This document shows, piece by piece, positions 45,389 through 52,522 of a DNA stretch of 64,000 bases. Positions within the stretch are counted from its first letter, which is position 1, and each line of letters begins with the position of its first letter. This DNA is from Desulfovibrionales bacterium. Lineage in GTDB: Bacteria; Desulfobacterota; QYQD01. The position numbers were made by a program, and so were the translations under genes. The notes beneath the pieces were generated by a model. The model ran no database searches. It was not told the origin of the DNA and saw nothing but the letters and a program-made list of their open reading frames with translations. The stretch spans positions 1 through 64,000 of the forward strand of contig JAQURM010000010.1 of NCBI GenBank assembly GCA_028715605.1, read 5' to 3'.

Positions 45389-45422
45389 CCAAGTAGCCAA
45401 GTAGGGTGGGCTTTGCCCACCA
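45389..45422. repeat. 34-bp inverted repeat, right copy
   Basis: Partner of 44318-44351 (32 of 34 bases agree after reverse complement). The preceding bases AGCC..AAGTAGCC are partly repeated next to it. The right half is the GTAGGGTGGGCTTTGCCCACC hairpin motif, shared exactly with 6476-6496. Confidence 0.8.
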
Positions 45423-45494
45423 TCATCCAATATTCACCGGAAATTTCGCTGGTGTTACATCCCAGTATCGCCGAAATCACTCAGCATTTAGCGC

Positions 45495-45537
45495 AACATA
45501 TTTATTCCATTTAAAATATCCTTGACAAGCTTTTTCT
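45495..45537. repeat. Direct repeat A, copy 1
   Basis: AACATATTTATT..CATTTAAAATATCC then TTGACAAGCTTTTTCT. It recurs at 45923-45967 with only a two-base indel and one or two changes. The TTGACA in it could serve as a -35 element. The two copies bracket the antitoxin-like gene. Confidence 0.75.
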
Positions 45538-45646
45538 AAGATGAATTCAAATGGTAGGTGCGCCACTTGATGTCTGCCGGAACACTTCGTGTGGGGACTG
45601 GCGGGAGAGAAGACCACAGTTACCCGATTATATGTCAGAGCAATTA

Positions 45647-45910
45647 TTATTTTGTATGAGCAGGTGTTCGCCTCTTGGAAGGAATAATCGCAATCAATGA
45701 CCGGAGCGCTTTGTTGACTGATTCCGAGTCCGAAAAATACTTTCTAACATCCGGCTCCAACATAACTGCTCCGTCTTCAAGCTTAAAATATTGGACTGAG
45801 GTAGTGCCGTCCTCTTTATGAATGACTACCTTATGACCGGCACGATATGCCTTATAATATTTTCCTCGCACCGCACCTTTCATGTTTGAAAAATCGTATT
45901 CCGATTTCAT
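45647..45910 (-). CDS. Antitoxin-like protein without visible toxin
   Basis: An 87-residue protein beginning MKSEYDFSNMKGAVRGKYY, a start shared by a widespread family of small proteins annotated as antitoxin-like. The C-terminal part LEPDVRKYFSDSESVNKALRSLI resembles a short DNA-binding or dimerisation domain ending in NKALR-helix. The inserted segment VVIHKEDGTTSVQYFKLEDG may be a beta hairpin. Ribosome binding site GAGGGAC. No toxin gene adjoins it on the same strand, and it is flanked by direct repeats 45495-45537 and 45923-45967. Function is inferred from family resemblance. Confidence 0.6.
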   Translation of the reverse strand: MKSEYDFSNMKGAVRGKYYKAYRAGHKVVIHKEDGTTSVQYFKLEDGAVMLEPDVRKYFSDSESVNKALRSLIAIIPSKRRTPAHTK

Positions 45911-45922
45911 ATAAGTCCCTCT

Positions 45923-45967
45923 AACATATTTATATTCTATTTAAAATATCCTTGACAAGCTTTTTCT
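45923..45967. repeat. Direct repeat A, copy 2
   Basis: Second copy of 45495-45537, here directly upstream of the short ykgJ-like remnant and the RhuM-Fic gene. Duplication of this promoter-like sequence could be the scar of an insertion event or of recombination. Confidence 0.75.
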
Positions 45968-45991
45968 GGGCGTTTACTTCTTTTTGGTGAA

Positions 45992-46054
45992 ATGCTGGAC
46001 ATAGAGGAAAAGAAAGAAAACATCCGGGAGCTTTATGAGATGTGTCCGAGGTAA
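45992..46054 (+). pseudogene. 20-codon remnant resembling the start of the ykgJ-like gene at 47097
   Basis: ATG at 45992 opens MLDIEEKKENIRELYEMCPR and stops at 46054. The intact gene downstream begins MDLEEKKKQLRTLYDEYEEG; the two share D-(I/L)-E-E-K-K and (R/E)-x-L-Y in register. The DNA is also visibly similar (ATAGAGGAAAAGAAAG vs TTAGAGGAAAAGAAAA). It is probably the 5' end of a related gene cut off by the RhuM-Fic gene, whose ATG lies four bases after the stop. Confidence 0.55.
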
Positions 46055-46058
46055 GCGC

Positions 46059-47057
46059 ATGAAGGAAGAATCTAGGAGTGAAATCATCATCTATCGTACC
46101 AAGGACGGCAGGACTGCCCTTGACGTCAACCTGAGCGGAGAGACCCTTTGGTTGAATCAGGGTCAGATGTCCATCCTCTTTGACAGGGACCGGTCCGTCA
46201 TCACAAAGCACTTGAGCAATATATTCAAGAGCGTAGAATTGGATAAAAAAAGCAATGTGCAAAAAATGCACATTGCCGGTTCCGATAAACCTGTAGTTTA
46301 CTATAATCTGGACGTCATTATTTCACTTGGTTACCGCGTGAACTCAAAACGCGGCACGCAGTTCCGCATCTGGGCAACTCAGGTCCTCAAAGATCATATC
46401 CTGAAGGGCTATTCGCTCAACGAGAAGCGACTGAAGGAGCAGAATGCCCGCCTGCTTGAATTGCAGAAGACAGTCAGCCTTATGCAGCGGGTCATGGAAG
46501 GCCGGGAACTGGCCCGCGATGAAGCTACTGGACTTCTCCAGGTGATCACGGATTACTCCTATGCCTTGTCGCTCCTGGACCAGTACGATCACCGGCAGTT
46601 GAAAATCCGGCATACCACCGAAAAGACCCCTTTTGTCCTGACCTACGAAGCAGCGAGGAGAGCTATTGACAAGCTCGGCGAACAGTCGATGAAAAAGGGG
46701 CGGCCCGTTGCATTATTCGGACGGGAAAAGGATCAATCGTTCAAAGGCTCCCTGGGCGCGATCTACCAGACGTTCGACGGGAAAGAGACCTATCCCAGCA
46801 TCGAAGAAAAGGCCGCTCACCTTCTCTATTTCGTGGTCAAGAATCACTCTTTTATTGACGGAAACAAGCGCATCGCTGCTTTCCTGTTCATCTGGTTTCT
46901 GGATGCCAGCGGAATTCTTTACGCCGGTGACGGCCGCAAGCGGATAGGCGACAATACCCTCGTCGCTCTGACCCTTATGATTGCGGAGAGCCGGCCCGAA
47001 GACAAAGACATCATCGTCAAGGTCATCGTGAACCTGATCAACAGGGACAATATATAA
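46059..47057 (+). CDS. RhuM-Fic/DOC fusion protein
   Basis: About 333 residues. The N-terminal 130 or so are the RhuM (virulence-RhuM) domain: LWLNQGQMSILFDRDRSVI, HLSNIF, VYYNLDVIISLGYRVNSKRGTQFRIWAT. A coiled region follows, and then a Fic/DOC domain with HSFIDGNKRIAAFLF near residues 262-276, matching the HxFxxGNKR form typical of Doc-like members. Fic enzymes transfer AMP or phosphate to proteins, and Doc proteins are toxins. No separate antitoxin (Phd) is visible, and no inhibitory (S/T)xxxE(G/N) helix was identified by eye. Probably an accessory cassette inserted beside ykgJ; the target is unknown. Confidence 0.85.
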   Translation: MKEESRSEIIIYRTKDGRTALDVNLSGETLWLNQGQMSILFDRDRSVITKHLSNIFKSVELDKKSNVQKMHIAGSDKPVVYYNLDVIISLGYRVNSKRGTQFRIWATQVLKDHILKGYSLNEKRLKEQNARLLELQKTVSLMQRVMEGRELARDEATGLLQVITDYSYALSLLDQYDHRQLKIRHTTEKTPFVLTYEAARRAIDKLGEQSMKKGRPVALFGREKDQSFKGSLGAIYQTFDGKETYPSIEEKAAHLLYFVVKNHSFIDGNKRIAAFLFIWFLDASGILYAGDGRKRIGDNTLVALTLMIAESRPEDKDIIVKVIVNLINRDNI

Positions 47058-47096
47058 GGGCACATCGTGAAGGGGTATGGGTAATTTTCTAAACAA

Positions 47097-47678
47097 ATGG
47101 ATTTAGAGGAAAAGAAAAAGCAACTTCGGACGTTATACGACGAGTACGAGGAAGGTGTGGCTGAGTTTAAAAAAGCAGCGGCGTGTGAGGCGGGGTGTGC
47201 TGACTGCTGTATAGATGTGGAGGATGTCGATATCATAACCCTGGAAGGCATTATTATCCGGGAACGGATGGCTACGTTTGACAAATCAGTCCAGGCAGAA
47301 ATAAGGGCGAGATTGGCGCAGAACAAGGAAGAAAGAGAGGAGGGGAAACTTTCCCGCTGCGCCTTTCTTAGGGCGGACAATACCTGTATGATCTATGATA
47401 TTCGTCCTTTCAGTTGCCGCCAGCTTTACTCAGTCAAAAGGTGCAACGGCGCGCCGCCCACCATTCACCGTCAGGCCGTGCACCTGGCCAGGCAGACTGT
47501 TGACAAAATGCAGCGGCTTGACTTTGGCGGGTATTCAGGGCATATCAGTTATATCCTCTATTTACTGGCTAAAGAAGACTTCAGAAGGCGGTATCTGCAC
47601 GGTAGGTCTGATCCTCGAAAGATAGTGGATTTTGGGCGAAGCCACGGAATAGTCATTAATCGTTTTGTCTCCGGCTGA
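47097..47678 (+). CDS. YkgJ-family cysteine-cluster protein
   Basis: A 193-residue protein with the zinc/iron-chelating cysteine cluster of the YkgJ (CxxCxxCC-like) family: ACEAGCADCCIDVE near residue 30-43, then CAFLRADNTCMIYDIRPFSCRQLY near residues 88-111 and KRCNG. These eight or so cysteines are predicted to bind metal; the biochemical role is unknown. There is no good ribosome binding site near 47097 (AAGGGG lies about 24 bases upstream). This may reflect disruption of its original leader by the RhuM-Fic insertion, since a similar 5' end survives at 45992. Confidence 0.8.
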   Translation: MDLEEKKKQLRTLYDEYEEGVAEFKKAAACEAGCADCCIDVEDVDIITLEGIIIRERMATFDKSVQAEIRARLAQNKEEREEGKLSRCAFLRADNTCMIYDIRPFSCRQLYSVKRCNGAPPTIHRQAVHLARQTVDKMQRLDFGGYSGHISYILYLLAKEDFRRRYLHGRSDPRKIVDFGRSHGIVINRFVSG

Positions 47679-47691
47679 GGCAATTTTTTTC

Positions 47692-47720
47692 TTGACAAAA
47701 AACGGCCCCTTAGCTATGGT
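47692..47720 (+). promoter_or_regulatory. Strong candidate sigma-70 promoter of the aro operon
   Basis: TTGACA at 47692-47697, a 17-base spacer, and TATGGT at 47715-47720. Transcription would begin near 47727, about 23 bases before the leader peptide and 220 before the first structural gene. The perfect -35 and ideal spacing make this the best promoter in the window. Confidence 0.7.
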
Positions 47721-47749
47721 CGGCTTTGTATATAAAGGGGAACCGGACG

Positions 47750-47833
47750 ATGGGAGAAAAGGGCCGCTGTGGTGGAAGATTTTATTATTTTTGCTACTAT
47801 TATACCATGGTCTGCCCATCGTCTTTGGGATAA
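47750..47833 (+). CDS. Phe/Tyr-rich leader peptide of the aro operon
   Basis: A 27-codon reading frame from ATG 47750 to TAA 47831-47833. It is preceded by AAAGGGG (47734-47740) at a nine-base distance, a good ribosome binding site. The peptide reads MGEKGRCGGR, then F-Y-Y-F-C-Y-Y-Y, then TMVCPSSLG. Seven of eight consecutive codons are Phe (two TTT) or Tyr (four TAT, one TAC). Such clustering is the hallmark of leader peptides that sense charged tRNA by ribosome stalling, as in E. coli pheA and trp. It precedes genes of the shikimate route and prephenate dehydrogenase, whose end product is tyrosine. Other-frame translation of this stretch is treated as a shadow. Confidence 0.82.
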   Translation: MGEKGRCGGRFYYFCYYYTMVCPSSLG

Positions 47834-47929
47834 CTCTTGCAAAATCTCAAGGTCGTGGGCAGGCAAAAAGCTCACGGCCTTTTTATTTAAAGGAAAAGGC
47901 CGTGACAGAGGAATTCTTCACGGCCTTTT
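47810..47929 (+). promoter_or_regulatory. Five-segment transcription attenuator of the aro operon
   Basis: Segments: A 47810-47818, inside the end of the leader peptide; B 47849-47864; C 47870-47883; D 47894-47905; E 47918-47929. A pairs with the 3' part of B (9 bp, 47856-47864, one G-U). B pairs with C (12 bp, 47849-47860 with 47870-47881, two G-U). C pairs with D (12 bp, perfect). D pairs with E (12 bp, perfect). The 12 bases 47872-47883 equal 47918-47929 exactly. Model: a ribosome stalled in the Tyr/Phe run leaves A free, so A:B and C:D form and both terminators are avoided. A ribosome reaching the stop codon covers A, so B:C and D:E form and transcription ends. The pairings are read from the sequence; the mechanism is inferred. 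Confidence 0.75.
47849..47887 (+). terminator. Attenuator terminator 1 (B:C)
   Basis: Hairpin of 12 bp around AGGCAAAAA followed by TTTATTT; strand C ends with the U-rich tract. Mutually exclusive with A:B and C:D pairing. Confidence 0.65.
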
Positions 47930-47934
47930 CTATT
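47894..47934 (+). terminator. Attenuator terminator 2 (D:E)
   Basis: Perfect 12-bp hairpin AAAAGGCCGTGA/TCACGGCCTTTT around a 12-base loop, followed by CTATT. It ends just before the AAAGGAGG ribosome binding site of the first aro gene. Mutually exclusive with C:D pairing. Confidence 0.68.
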
Positions 47935-47949
47935 AAAGGAGGATAAGAG

Positions 47950-48747
47950 ATGACTGGAAAACAGATTCGTATGGAGCGCATCTTCAACCGTAATACTAAA
48001 AAGACGGTTATTGTCCCCATGGACCATGGAGTGACGGTGGGTCCTATCGAAGGGCTTATTGACATGAAGAAGACCGTTAATGCGGTAGCCTCGGGCGGCG
48101 CCAATGCCATAGTCGTGCATAAAGGCATCGTAAGGGCCGGCCACCGTGGGGGGGGGAAAGATGTGGGTTTGATTATTCACCTCTCGGGCAGCACCACTAT
48201 ATCGCCGTATCCCAATGCCAAGACCATGATCTGCACTGTGGAAGAGGCCATAAAGATAGGCGCGGATGCGGTCTCCATCCAGGTCAATGTGGGGAACGGC
48301 AATGATAGTGAGATGTTGAGGGACCTCGGGCAAACGGCCCGGATCGCCAGCGAGTGGGGGATACCGCTACTGGCCATGATGTACCCGCGGGGCGAGAAGA
48401 TTAAAAATGAATATGATCCGGAGATAATCGGGCATGTGGCCAGGCTGGGGGCAGAGCTGGGAGCGGATATCGTCAAGTGTTCTTATACGGGCGACCCGGA
48501 GTCCTTCCGGCGGGTGGTAGAGGGGTGTCCGGTTCCCGTGGTTATTGCCGGAGGTCCGAAGATGTCTTCGGATCGGGAGTTACTGACGATGGTCAGGGAT
48601 GCTATAGACGCCGGGGCATCCGGTCTATCCATCGGCCGCAACATCTTCCAGCATAAGAATCCGCAACACATGACGGCTACGTTGAGCCGTATGGTGCATC
48701 GCCGGTATTCAGTAGAAGAGGCCCTGGAATATCTGGGCAAGGAATAG
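47950..48747 (+). CDS. 2-amino-3,7-dideoxy-D-threo-hept-6-ulosonate (ADH) synthase
   Basis: Class I aldolase of the DhnA/FbaB type, 265 residues. It corresponds to the archaeal AroA' (MJ0400-type) enzyme that makes the six-deoxy-sugar-derived precursor replacing DAHP. Visible are [29 protein letters not shown], the [14 protein letters not shown] strand, and [12 protein letters not shown] with the probable Schiff-base lysine. [13 protein letters not shown] is the phosphate-binding part. It is followed by dehydroquinate synthase II, the partner enzyme, which excludes a role as a glycolytic aldolase. First gene of the attenuator-controlled operon, with a very strong ribosome binding site (AAAGGAGGAT). 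Confidence 0.9.
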   Translation: MTGKQIRMERIFNRNTKKTVIVPMDHGVTVGPIEGLIDMKKTVNAVASGGANAIVVHKGIVRAGHRGGGKDVGLIIHLSGSTTISPYPNAKTMICTVEEAIKIGADAVSIQVNVGNGNDSEMLRDLGQTARIASEWGIPLLAMMYPRGEKIKNEYDPEIIGHVARLGAELGADIVKCSYTGDPESFRRVVEGCPVPVVIAGGPKMSSDRELLTMVRDAIDAGASGLSIGRNIFQHKNPQHMTATLSRMVHRRYSVEEALEYLGKE

Positions 48748-48763
48748 GGGAAGGAAATCATAT

Positions 48764-49756
48764 ATGAAACAGATCTGGGTGAAGGTTATCCCCTGGAAGA
48801 AGAAGCTGGTAACCACTGCCCTGGAAAATGGGGCGGATGCCCTGGTACTGGCAGAGGGTGATTCAGAGAAGGCTAAAAAACTCGGTCGTATTCCTACGGT
48901 GGCGCCGGATGGGGATCTCAAGTGGGGGGAAGATGTGGTGGAGGTGACCATCCGGGGATCGGAGGATGAAAAAGAGGTTGTCCGATTGGCCCAGACCAGG
49001 AAGGTCGTGGCCACGACCACGGACTGGACGGTTATCCCGCTTGAAAACATCGTCGCTCAAACCAATAATGTCCTCGTGGAGACGTCAAACCTGGAAGACG
49101 CCAGGACGGCCCTGGGGGTCCTGGAAAAAGGGGTAGATGGGGTGGTAATCAACGTCTCGGAACCGGCGGAGCTTAAGAAGATACTGACCTCTTTGCGAGA
49201 GACAGGCGGAGAGGCCCCGCTTACTATAGGCGAGGTGGTTTCCATAAAGACCCTGGGCATGGGAGACCGGGTGTGCATCGATACGTGCACGCAGATGGGG
49301 AAGGGTGAGGGCATGCTTATCGGCAATACCAGTCAGGCCCTTTTTCTGGTACACGCGGAGAGCGTGGAAAATCCGTATGTAGCCACCCGGCCCTTCCGCG
49401 TCAACGCCGGTCCGGTTCACGCCTACGTGCGCGTGCCCGGCGGCAAGACGCGCTACCTTTCCGAACTCAAGAGCGGCGATGAGGTGCTCATGGTCAACAG
49501 CCAGGGCAAGAGCGGACCGGTGGTGGTCGGCCGGGTTAAGATCGAGAAACGTCCCCTGGTTCTCATTGAGGCCCGGGCCGAAGGCAAGGTATTTTCGACT
49601 ATATTGCAAAATGCCGAGACCATACGGCTCACCAGACCGGATGGGGAGCCGGTATCCATCGTTTCCCTTAAGGAGGGAGACCAGGTCTTGATGTCTGTTG
49701 AGGCCGGCGGCCGCCATTTCGGCTACCATATAGAGGAGACGATTACCGAGAAGTGA
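48764..49756 (+). CDS. 3-dehydroquinate synthase II (archaeal type)
   Basis: A 330-residue NAD-dependent enzyme that oxidatively deaminates and cyclises ADH to 3-dehydroquinate, unrelated in sequence to AroB. Diagnostic parts: KQIWVKVIPWKKKLVTTALENGADA at the start (given in short: W-x-K-x-I-P-W), GVDGVVINVSEP, GMGDRVCIDTCTQMGKGEGMLIG near residues 162-185 (split here as GDRVCIDTC and GEGMLIG), and VRVPGGKTRYLSEL. Also found in some Desulfobacterota, for example Desulfovibrio. It overlaps aroD by four bases (GTGA). Confidence 0.93.
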   Translation: MKQIWVKVIPWKKKLVTTALENGADALVLAEGDSEKAKKLGRIPTVAPDGDLKWGEDVVEVTIRGSEDEKEVVRLAQTRKVVATTTDWTVIPLENIVAQTNNVLVETSNLEDARTALGVLEKGVDGVVINVSEPAELKKILTSLRETGGEAPLTIGEVVSIKTLGMGDRVCIDTCTQMGKGEGMLIGNTSQALFLVHAESVENPYVATRPFRVNAGPVHAYVRVPGGKTRYLSELKSGDEVLMVNSQGKSGPVVVGRVKIEKRPLVLIEARAEGKVFSTILQNAETIRLTRPDGEPVSIVSLKEGDQVLMSVEAGGRHFGYHIEETITEK

Positions 49757-50427
49757 TCTGCGTTGCTGTTTCTGCACCCACTATGTCCGGTATGCTGGCC
49801 GCAATCAAAAAGGGACAGAAGGTGGCTGATGCCATAGAGCTGCGGCTGGACGGACTTAAGAATCCGGAACTGGCATCCCTTATTAAGGCAGCCCGGCCCA
49901 GGAAGGTCGTGGTAACCAACCGTTCGTCCAGGGAAGGCGGGCTGTTCGCCGGAAAAGAGGCGGATAGAATCAGTTCTCTTGCTGAGGCCATATCCCTTGG
50001 GGCCGACTACATTGACCTTGAGTGGCGGACGGCGGTGCCAATAAGGGAAAGGCTGCTGGCAAATAAAAGGAAGACAAAGGTCATCTTTTCTTATCATGAC
50101 TTCACCCATACGCCCTCCAGAAGGGCTCTGCTTAATGTACTGAAATCCATGCGTGCGGCCGGGGCCGATGTCGGCAAGATTGTGACCATGGCTACCTCGC
50201 CGGATGACAATATTACGCTTCTCTCTCTCCTTGGCTGGGCCCGTCAGCATAATTTTCCTTTGATTGCCTTCTGTATGGGCGAGATGGGGAAGATCAGTCG
50301 TCTGGCCACCCTGGCCCTGGGAGGCTATATGACCTATGCCTCTCCCGGACGCGGCCGGGAGACAGCGCCGGGGCAGATCAGCGCCTCTACGCTCAGGCAG
50401 ATTATGGAGCAGATGGGCCTTTCCTGA
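49753..50427 (+). CDS. aroD: 3-dehydroquinate dehydratase, type I
   Basis: Schiff-base dehydratase converting dehydroquinate to dehydroshikimate. It has 224 residues, starting with GTG in a GTGA overlap with the previous stop. Motifs: DAIELRLDGL (near 25), TNRSSREGG, DYIDLEWR, IFSYHDFTHTP with the catalytic His (near 115), and GKIVTMATSPDDN with the Schiff-base lysine (near 138). Stop and start overlap with aroE (TGATG). Confidence 0.94.
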   Translation: MICVAVSAPTMSGMLAAIKKGQKVADAIELRLDGLKNPELASLIKAARPRKVVVTNRSSREGGLFAGKEADRISSLAEAISLGADYIDLEWRTAVPIRERLLANKRKTKVIFSYHDFTHTPSRRALLNVLKSMRAAGADVGKIVTMATSPDDNITLLSLLGWARQHNFPLIAFCMGEMGKISRLATLALGGYMTYASPGRGRETAPGQISASTLRQIMEQMGLS

Positions 50428-51260
50428 TGTACCTGATTGATAGCGAAACACGCCTTTATTGTCTGATAGGTAATCCTGTAGCCAAAAGTCTCAGCCCGAT
50501 CCTGCACAATGCGGCGTTCCGGGCCCTGGGTGTTAATGCGGTATATCTCGCCTTTTGCGTGAGCGATCCGGCGGCAGCAGTACAGGGTATAAGGTCTTTA
50601 CCCATACACGGGGTGAGCATCACCATCCCTCACAAAACGGCCATTTTGCCGTATGTGGATGACCTGGAGCCTTTGGCGCGGGCGATGGGGGCGGTAAATA
50701 CCCTTTATTGGCAGGAAGAAAGGCTTATCGGGGCAAATACCGACGGCCTGGGGGCTGTTCTGGCCCTCAAGGAGAAGATGGAACTCCATGGCCGGAGATG
50801 TCTGATCCTTGGGGCAGGCGGCGCGGCCCGTTCTATCGCCTTTGCCCTTAAGACAGAGGGATGTCATGTAGTTCTTACTAATCGAACCGGAGAGAAGGGG
50901 AGGAGGCTGGCCGAAGAGATCGGTGTGGACTGGGTTCCCTTCGGAGAGTTTGCACGGGATAAGGCAGATATACTTATCCAGGCCACAAGCGTGGGCATGT
51001 ACCCGGATGCGGAAGAAAGTCTTGTGCCCCGCCAGGCCCTCGCATCTTTCCCTGTGGTTATGGACATTGTCTATAAACCCCTTGAGACCAGATTGCTGAG
51101 AGAGGCCAGGCAAGCGGGCTGTCTTGCCATTGATGGACTCAATATGCTCAGTTATCAGGCCGCGGCCCAATTCAGGTTGTGGACGGGGAAAGAGGCCCCG
51201 ATTTCTGTGATGCGGCGTGAGGCCGATGACTACCTATCAGGGAAAGGAGTTTCTCGTTGA
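50427..51260 (+). CDS. aroE: Shikimate dehydrogenase
   Basis: NADPH-dependent reduction of dehydroshikimate. 277 residues. The shikimate-binding part is CLIGNPVAKSLSPILHNAAF (near 10-30) and SITIPHKTAILPYVDD with the catalytic Lys (near 67). GAVNTLYW and GANTDGLG follow, then the nucleotide-binding LILGAGGAARSIAFAL (near 125) and TNRTGEK. The start overlaps the aroD stop, so translation is coupled. Confidence 0.95.
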   Translation: MYLIDSETRLYCLIGNPVAKSLSPILHNAAFRALGVNAVYLAFCVSDPAAAVQGIRSLPIHGVSITIPHKTAILPYVDDLEPLARAMGAVNTLYWQEERLIGANTDGLGAVLALKEKMELHGRRCLILGAGGAARSIAFALKTEGCHVVLTNRTGEKGRRLAEEIGVDWVPFGEFARDKADILIQATSVGMYPDAEESLVPRQALASFPVVMDIVYKPLETRLLREARQAGCLAIDGLNMLSYQAAAQFRLWTGKEAPISVMRREADDYLSGKGVSR

Positions 51261-52522
51261 TTACTGTAAGGTCGCAACATCCTATAAAAGCAAGTATTTC
51301 TGTCCCCGGCTCAAAGAGTCTGACCCAACGGGCCCTGGTGACCTCCGCCCTGGCGGACGGCGAGAGCATTATCCGCGGGGCCTTGATCAGTGAAGATACG
51401 AACCTCCTGATAGAGGCGTTAAGGAGTCTCGGCGCTGAGATCGCGGTGGAAGCGGAAGATGTGGTAATAAACGGCACCGGCGGCCTTATAAAGATACCCA
51501 AAAAACCGCTTTACATGGGAAATAACGGGACCGGCATACGTTTTTTGACGGCGGTCAGCGCGCTGGGAGGGGGCCGCGTAGTGCTTACCGGCAGTCAGCG
51601 CATGGAAGAGCGCCCTATTCAGGACCTTCTGGATGTCCTGAACAAACTTGGCGCCGAGGCCATAAGTATAAACGGCACGGGTTGTCCGCCGGTAAAGGTG
51701 ATGTCTCCATCCGGCACACTCCCGGGCGGTCCGGTTGGTATAGCGGGCGGTTCCAGCAGCCAGTTTATATCCGCCATTCTCCTGGTGGCCCCGTATGCCC
51801 GGAGAAAGGTCATTCTGGAGATTGAGGGAGAGATGGTCTCCACTCCCTATGTCTTCATGACCTTAAAGGTGATGAATGATTTTGGCATCTCTGTGCCCTG
51901 CAAAGACTATCGTATTTTCGATGTTCCCCAGGGGAGATACATCTCGCGGGTTTATACGGTAGAAGGAGACGCCTCCAATGCCTCCTATTTCTGGGCGGCG
52001 GCCGCGGTGACCGGCGGCCGGGTATGTGTGGAGAATGTATTTGCCGATACGATACAGGGCGATGCCGCCTTTTTAAATATTTTGGAGAAAATGGGCTGCC
52101 GGGTGGAAAAAGGCGACGACGGCATTACGGTTTCTGGCCCGGAGAGACTGCAAGGTGTAACGGTAGATATGAACAAATGGCCGGATATCGTGCCCACCCT
52201 GGCAGTCGTAGCGGCTCAGGCCGAAACCGAGACCGTTATCAGGAACGTAGCCCATCTGCGCATAAAGGAGACAGACCGCCTCCGTGCTGTAGCTACCGAA
52301 TTAAGAAAGATCGGCGCTCAGGTGGAGGAATTGCCGGATGGCCTGGTTATCCGCAAGGGGGGGCCATGCGGCGGACTTATCGAAACCTATAACGATCACC
52401 GTATAGCCATGAGCTTCGCTGTGGCCGGCCTGGTAACGCCGGATATTTCCATTGCCGGAGAAGAGTGCGTGGCTAAATCATTCCCGAATTTTTGGGAGAC
52501 ATTTGATCAACTCTATGCCTAA
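51257..52522 (+). CDS. aroA: EPSP synthase (3-phosphoshikimate 1-carboxyvinyltransferase)
   Basis: Adds enolpyruvyl from PEP to shikimate-3-phosphate; the glyphosate target. 421 residues, starting with TTG that overlaps the aroE stop and has AAAGGAG upstream. Motifs: SVPGSKSLTQRALVTSALA (near 12-30), NGTGIRFLTA, GSQRMEERPI, GGSSSQFISAILL, and RIKETDRLRAVATELRKIG (near 338). The NGTG loop places it with the N-N-G-T-G-x-x class I/II-like enzymes; the glyphosate class was not determined. Confidence 0.95.
   Translation: MITVRSQHPIKASISVPGSKSLTQRALVTSALADGESIIRGALISEDTNLLIEALRSLGAEIAVEAEDVVINGTGGLIKIPKKPLYMGNNGTGIRFLTAVSALGGGRVVLTGSQRMEERPIQDLLDVLNKLGAEAISINGTGCPPVKVMSPSGTLPGGPVGIAGGSSSQFISAILLVAPYARRKVILEIEGEMVSTPYVFMTLKVMNDFGISVPCKDYRIFDVPQGRYISRVYTVEGDASNASYFWAAAAVTGGRVCVENVFADTIQGDAAFLNILEKMGCRVEKGDDGITVSGPERLQGVTVDMNKWPDIVPTLAVVAAQAETETVIRNVAHLRIKETDRLRAVATELRKIGAQVEELPDGLVIRKGGPCGGLIETYNDHRIAMSFAVAGLVTPDISIAGEECVAKSFPNFWETFDQLYA

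Larger units (their letters stand above)
45251..45646. other. Non-coding gap with repeats
   Basis: Upstream of the orphan gene and downstream of the antitoxin-like gene. It carries the right 34-bp inverted repeat (45389-45422) and the first copy of a 43-45 bp direct repeat (45495-45537). An AT-rich stretch follows with no gene. CCGCGAGTTGGAAGGAACCCC near 45336 is not recognised. Confidence 0.45.

Noticed and set aside
47849-47934. The two aro leader hairpins as a simple tandem terminator for the upstream ykgJ gene
   Set aside because: They lie about 170 bases after ykgJ and downstream of a strong promoter and a leader frame. The identical C and E strands with mutually exclusive pairing point to a switch.
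47665-47946. A 93-codon frame across the aro leader containing WWKILLF
   Set aside because: It has no ribosome binding site and overlaps the terminator stems. The aromatic-rich frame starting at 47750 has a good ribosome binding site and fits the attenuator, so the longer one is a chance frame.
47740-47949. T-box or other tRNA-binding leader for the aro operon
   Set aside because: No T-box sequence (TGGNACCGCG) was seen, whereas a translated aromatic-rich leader was.
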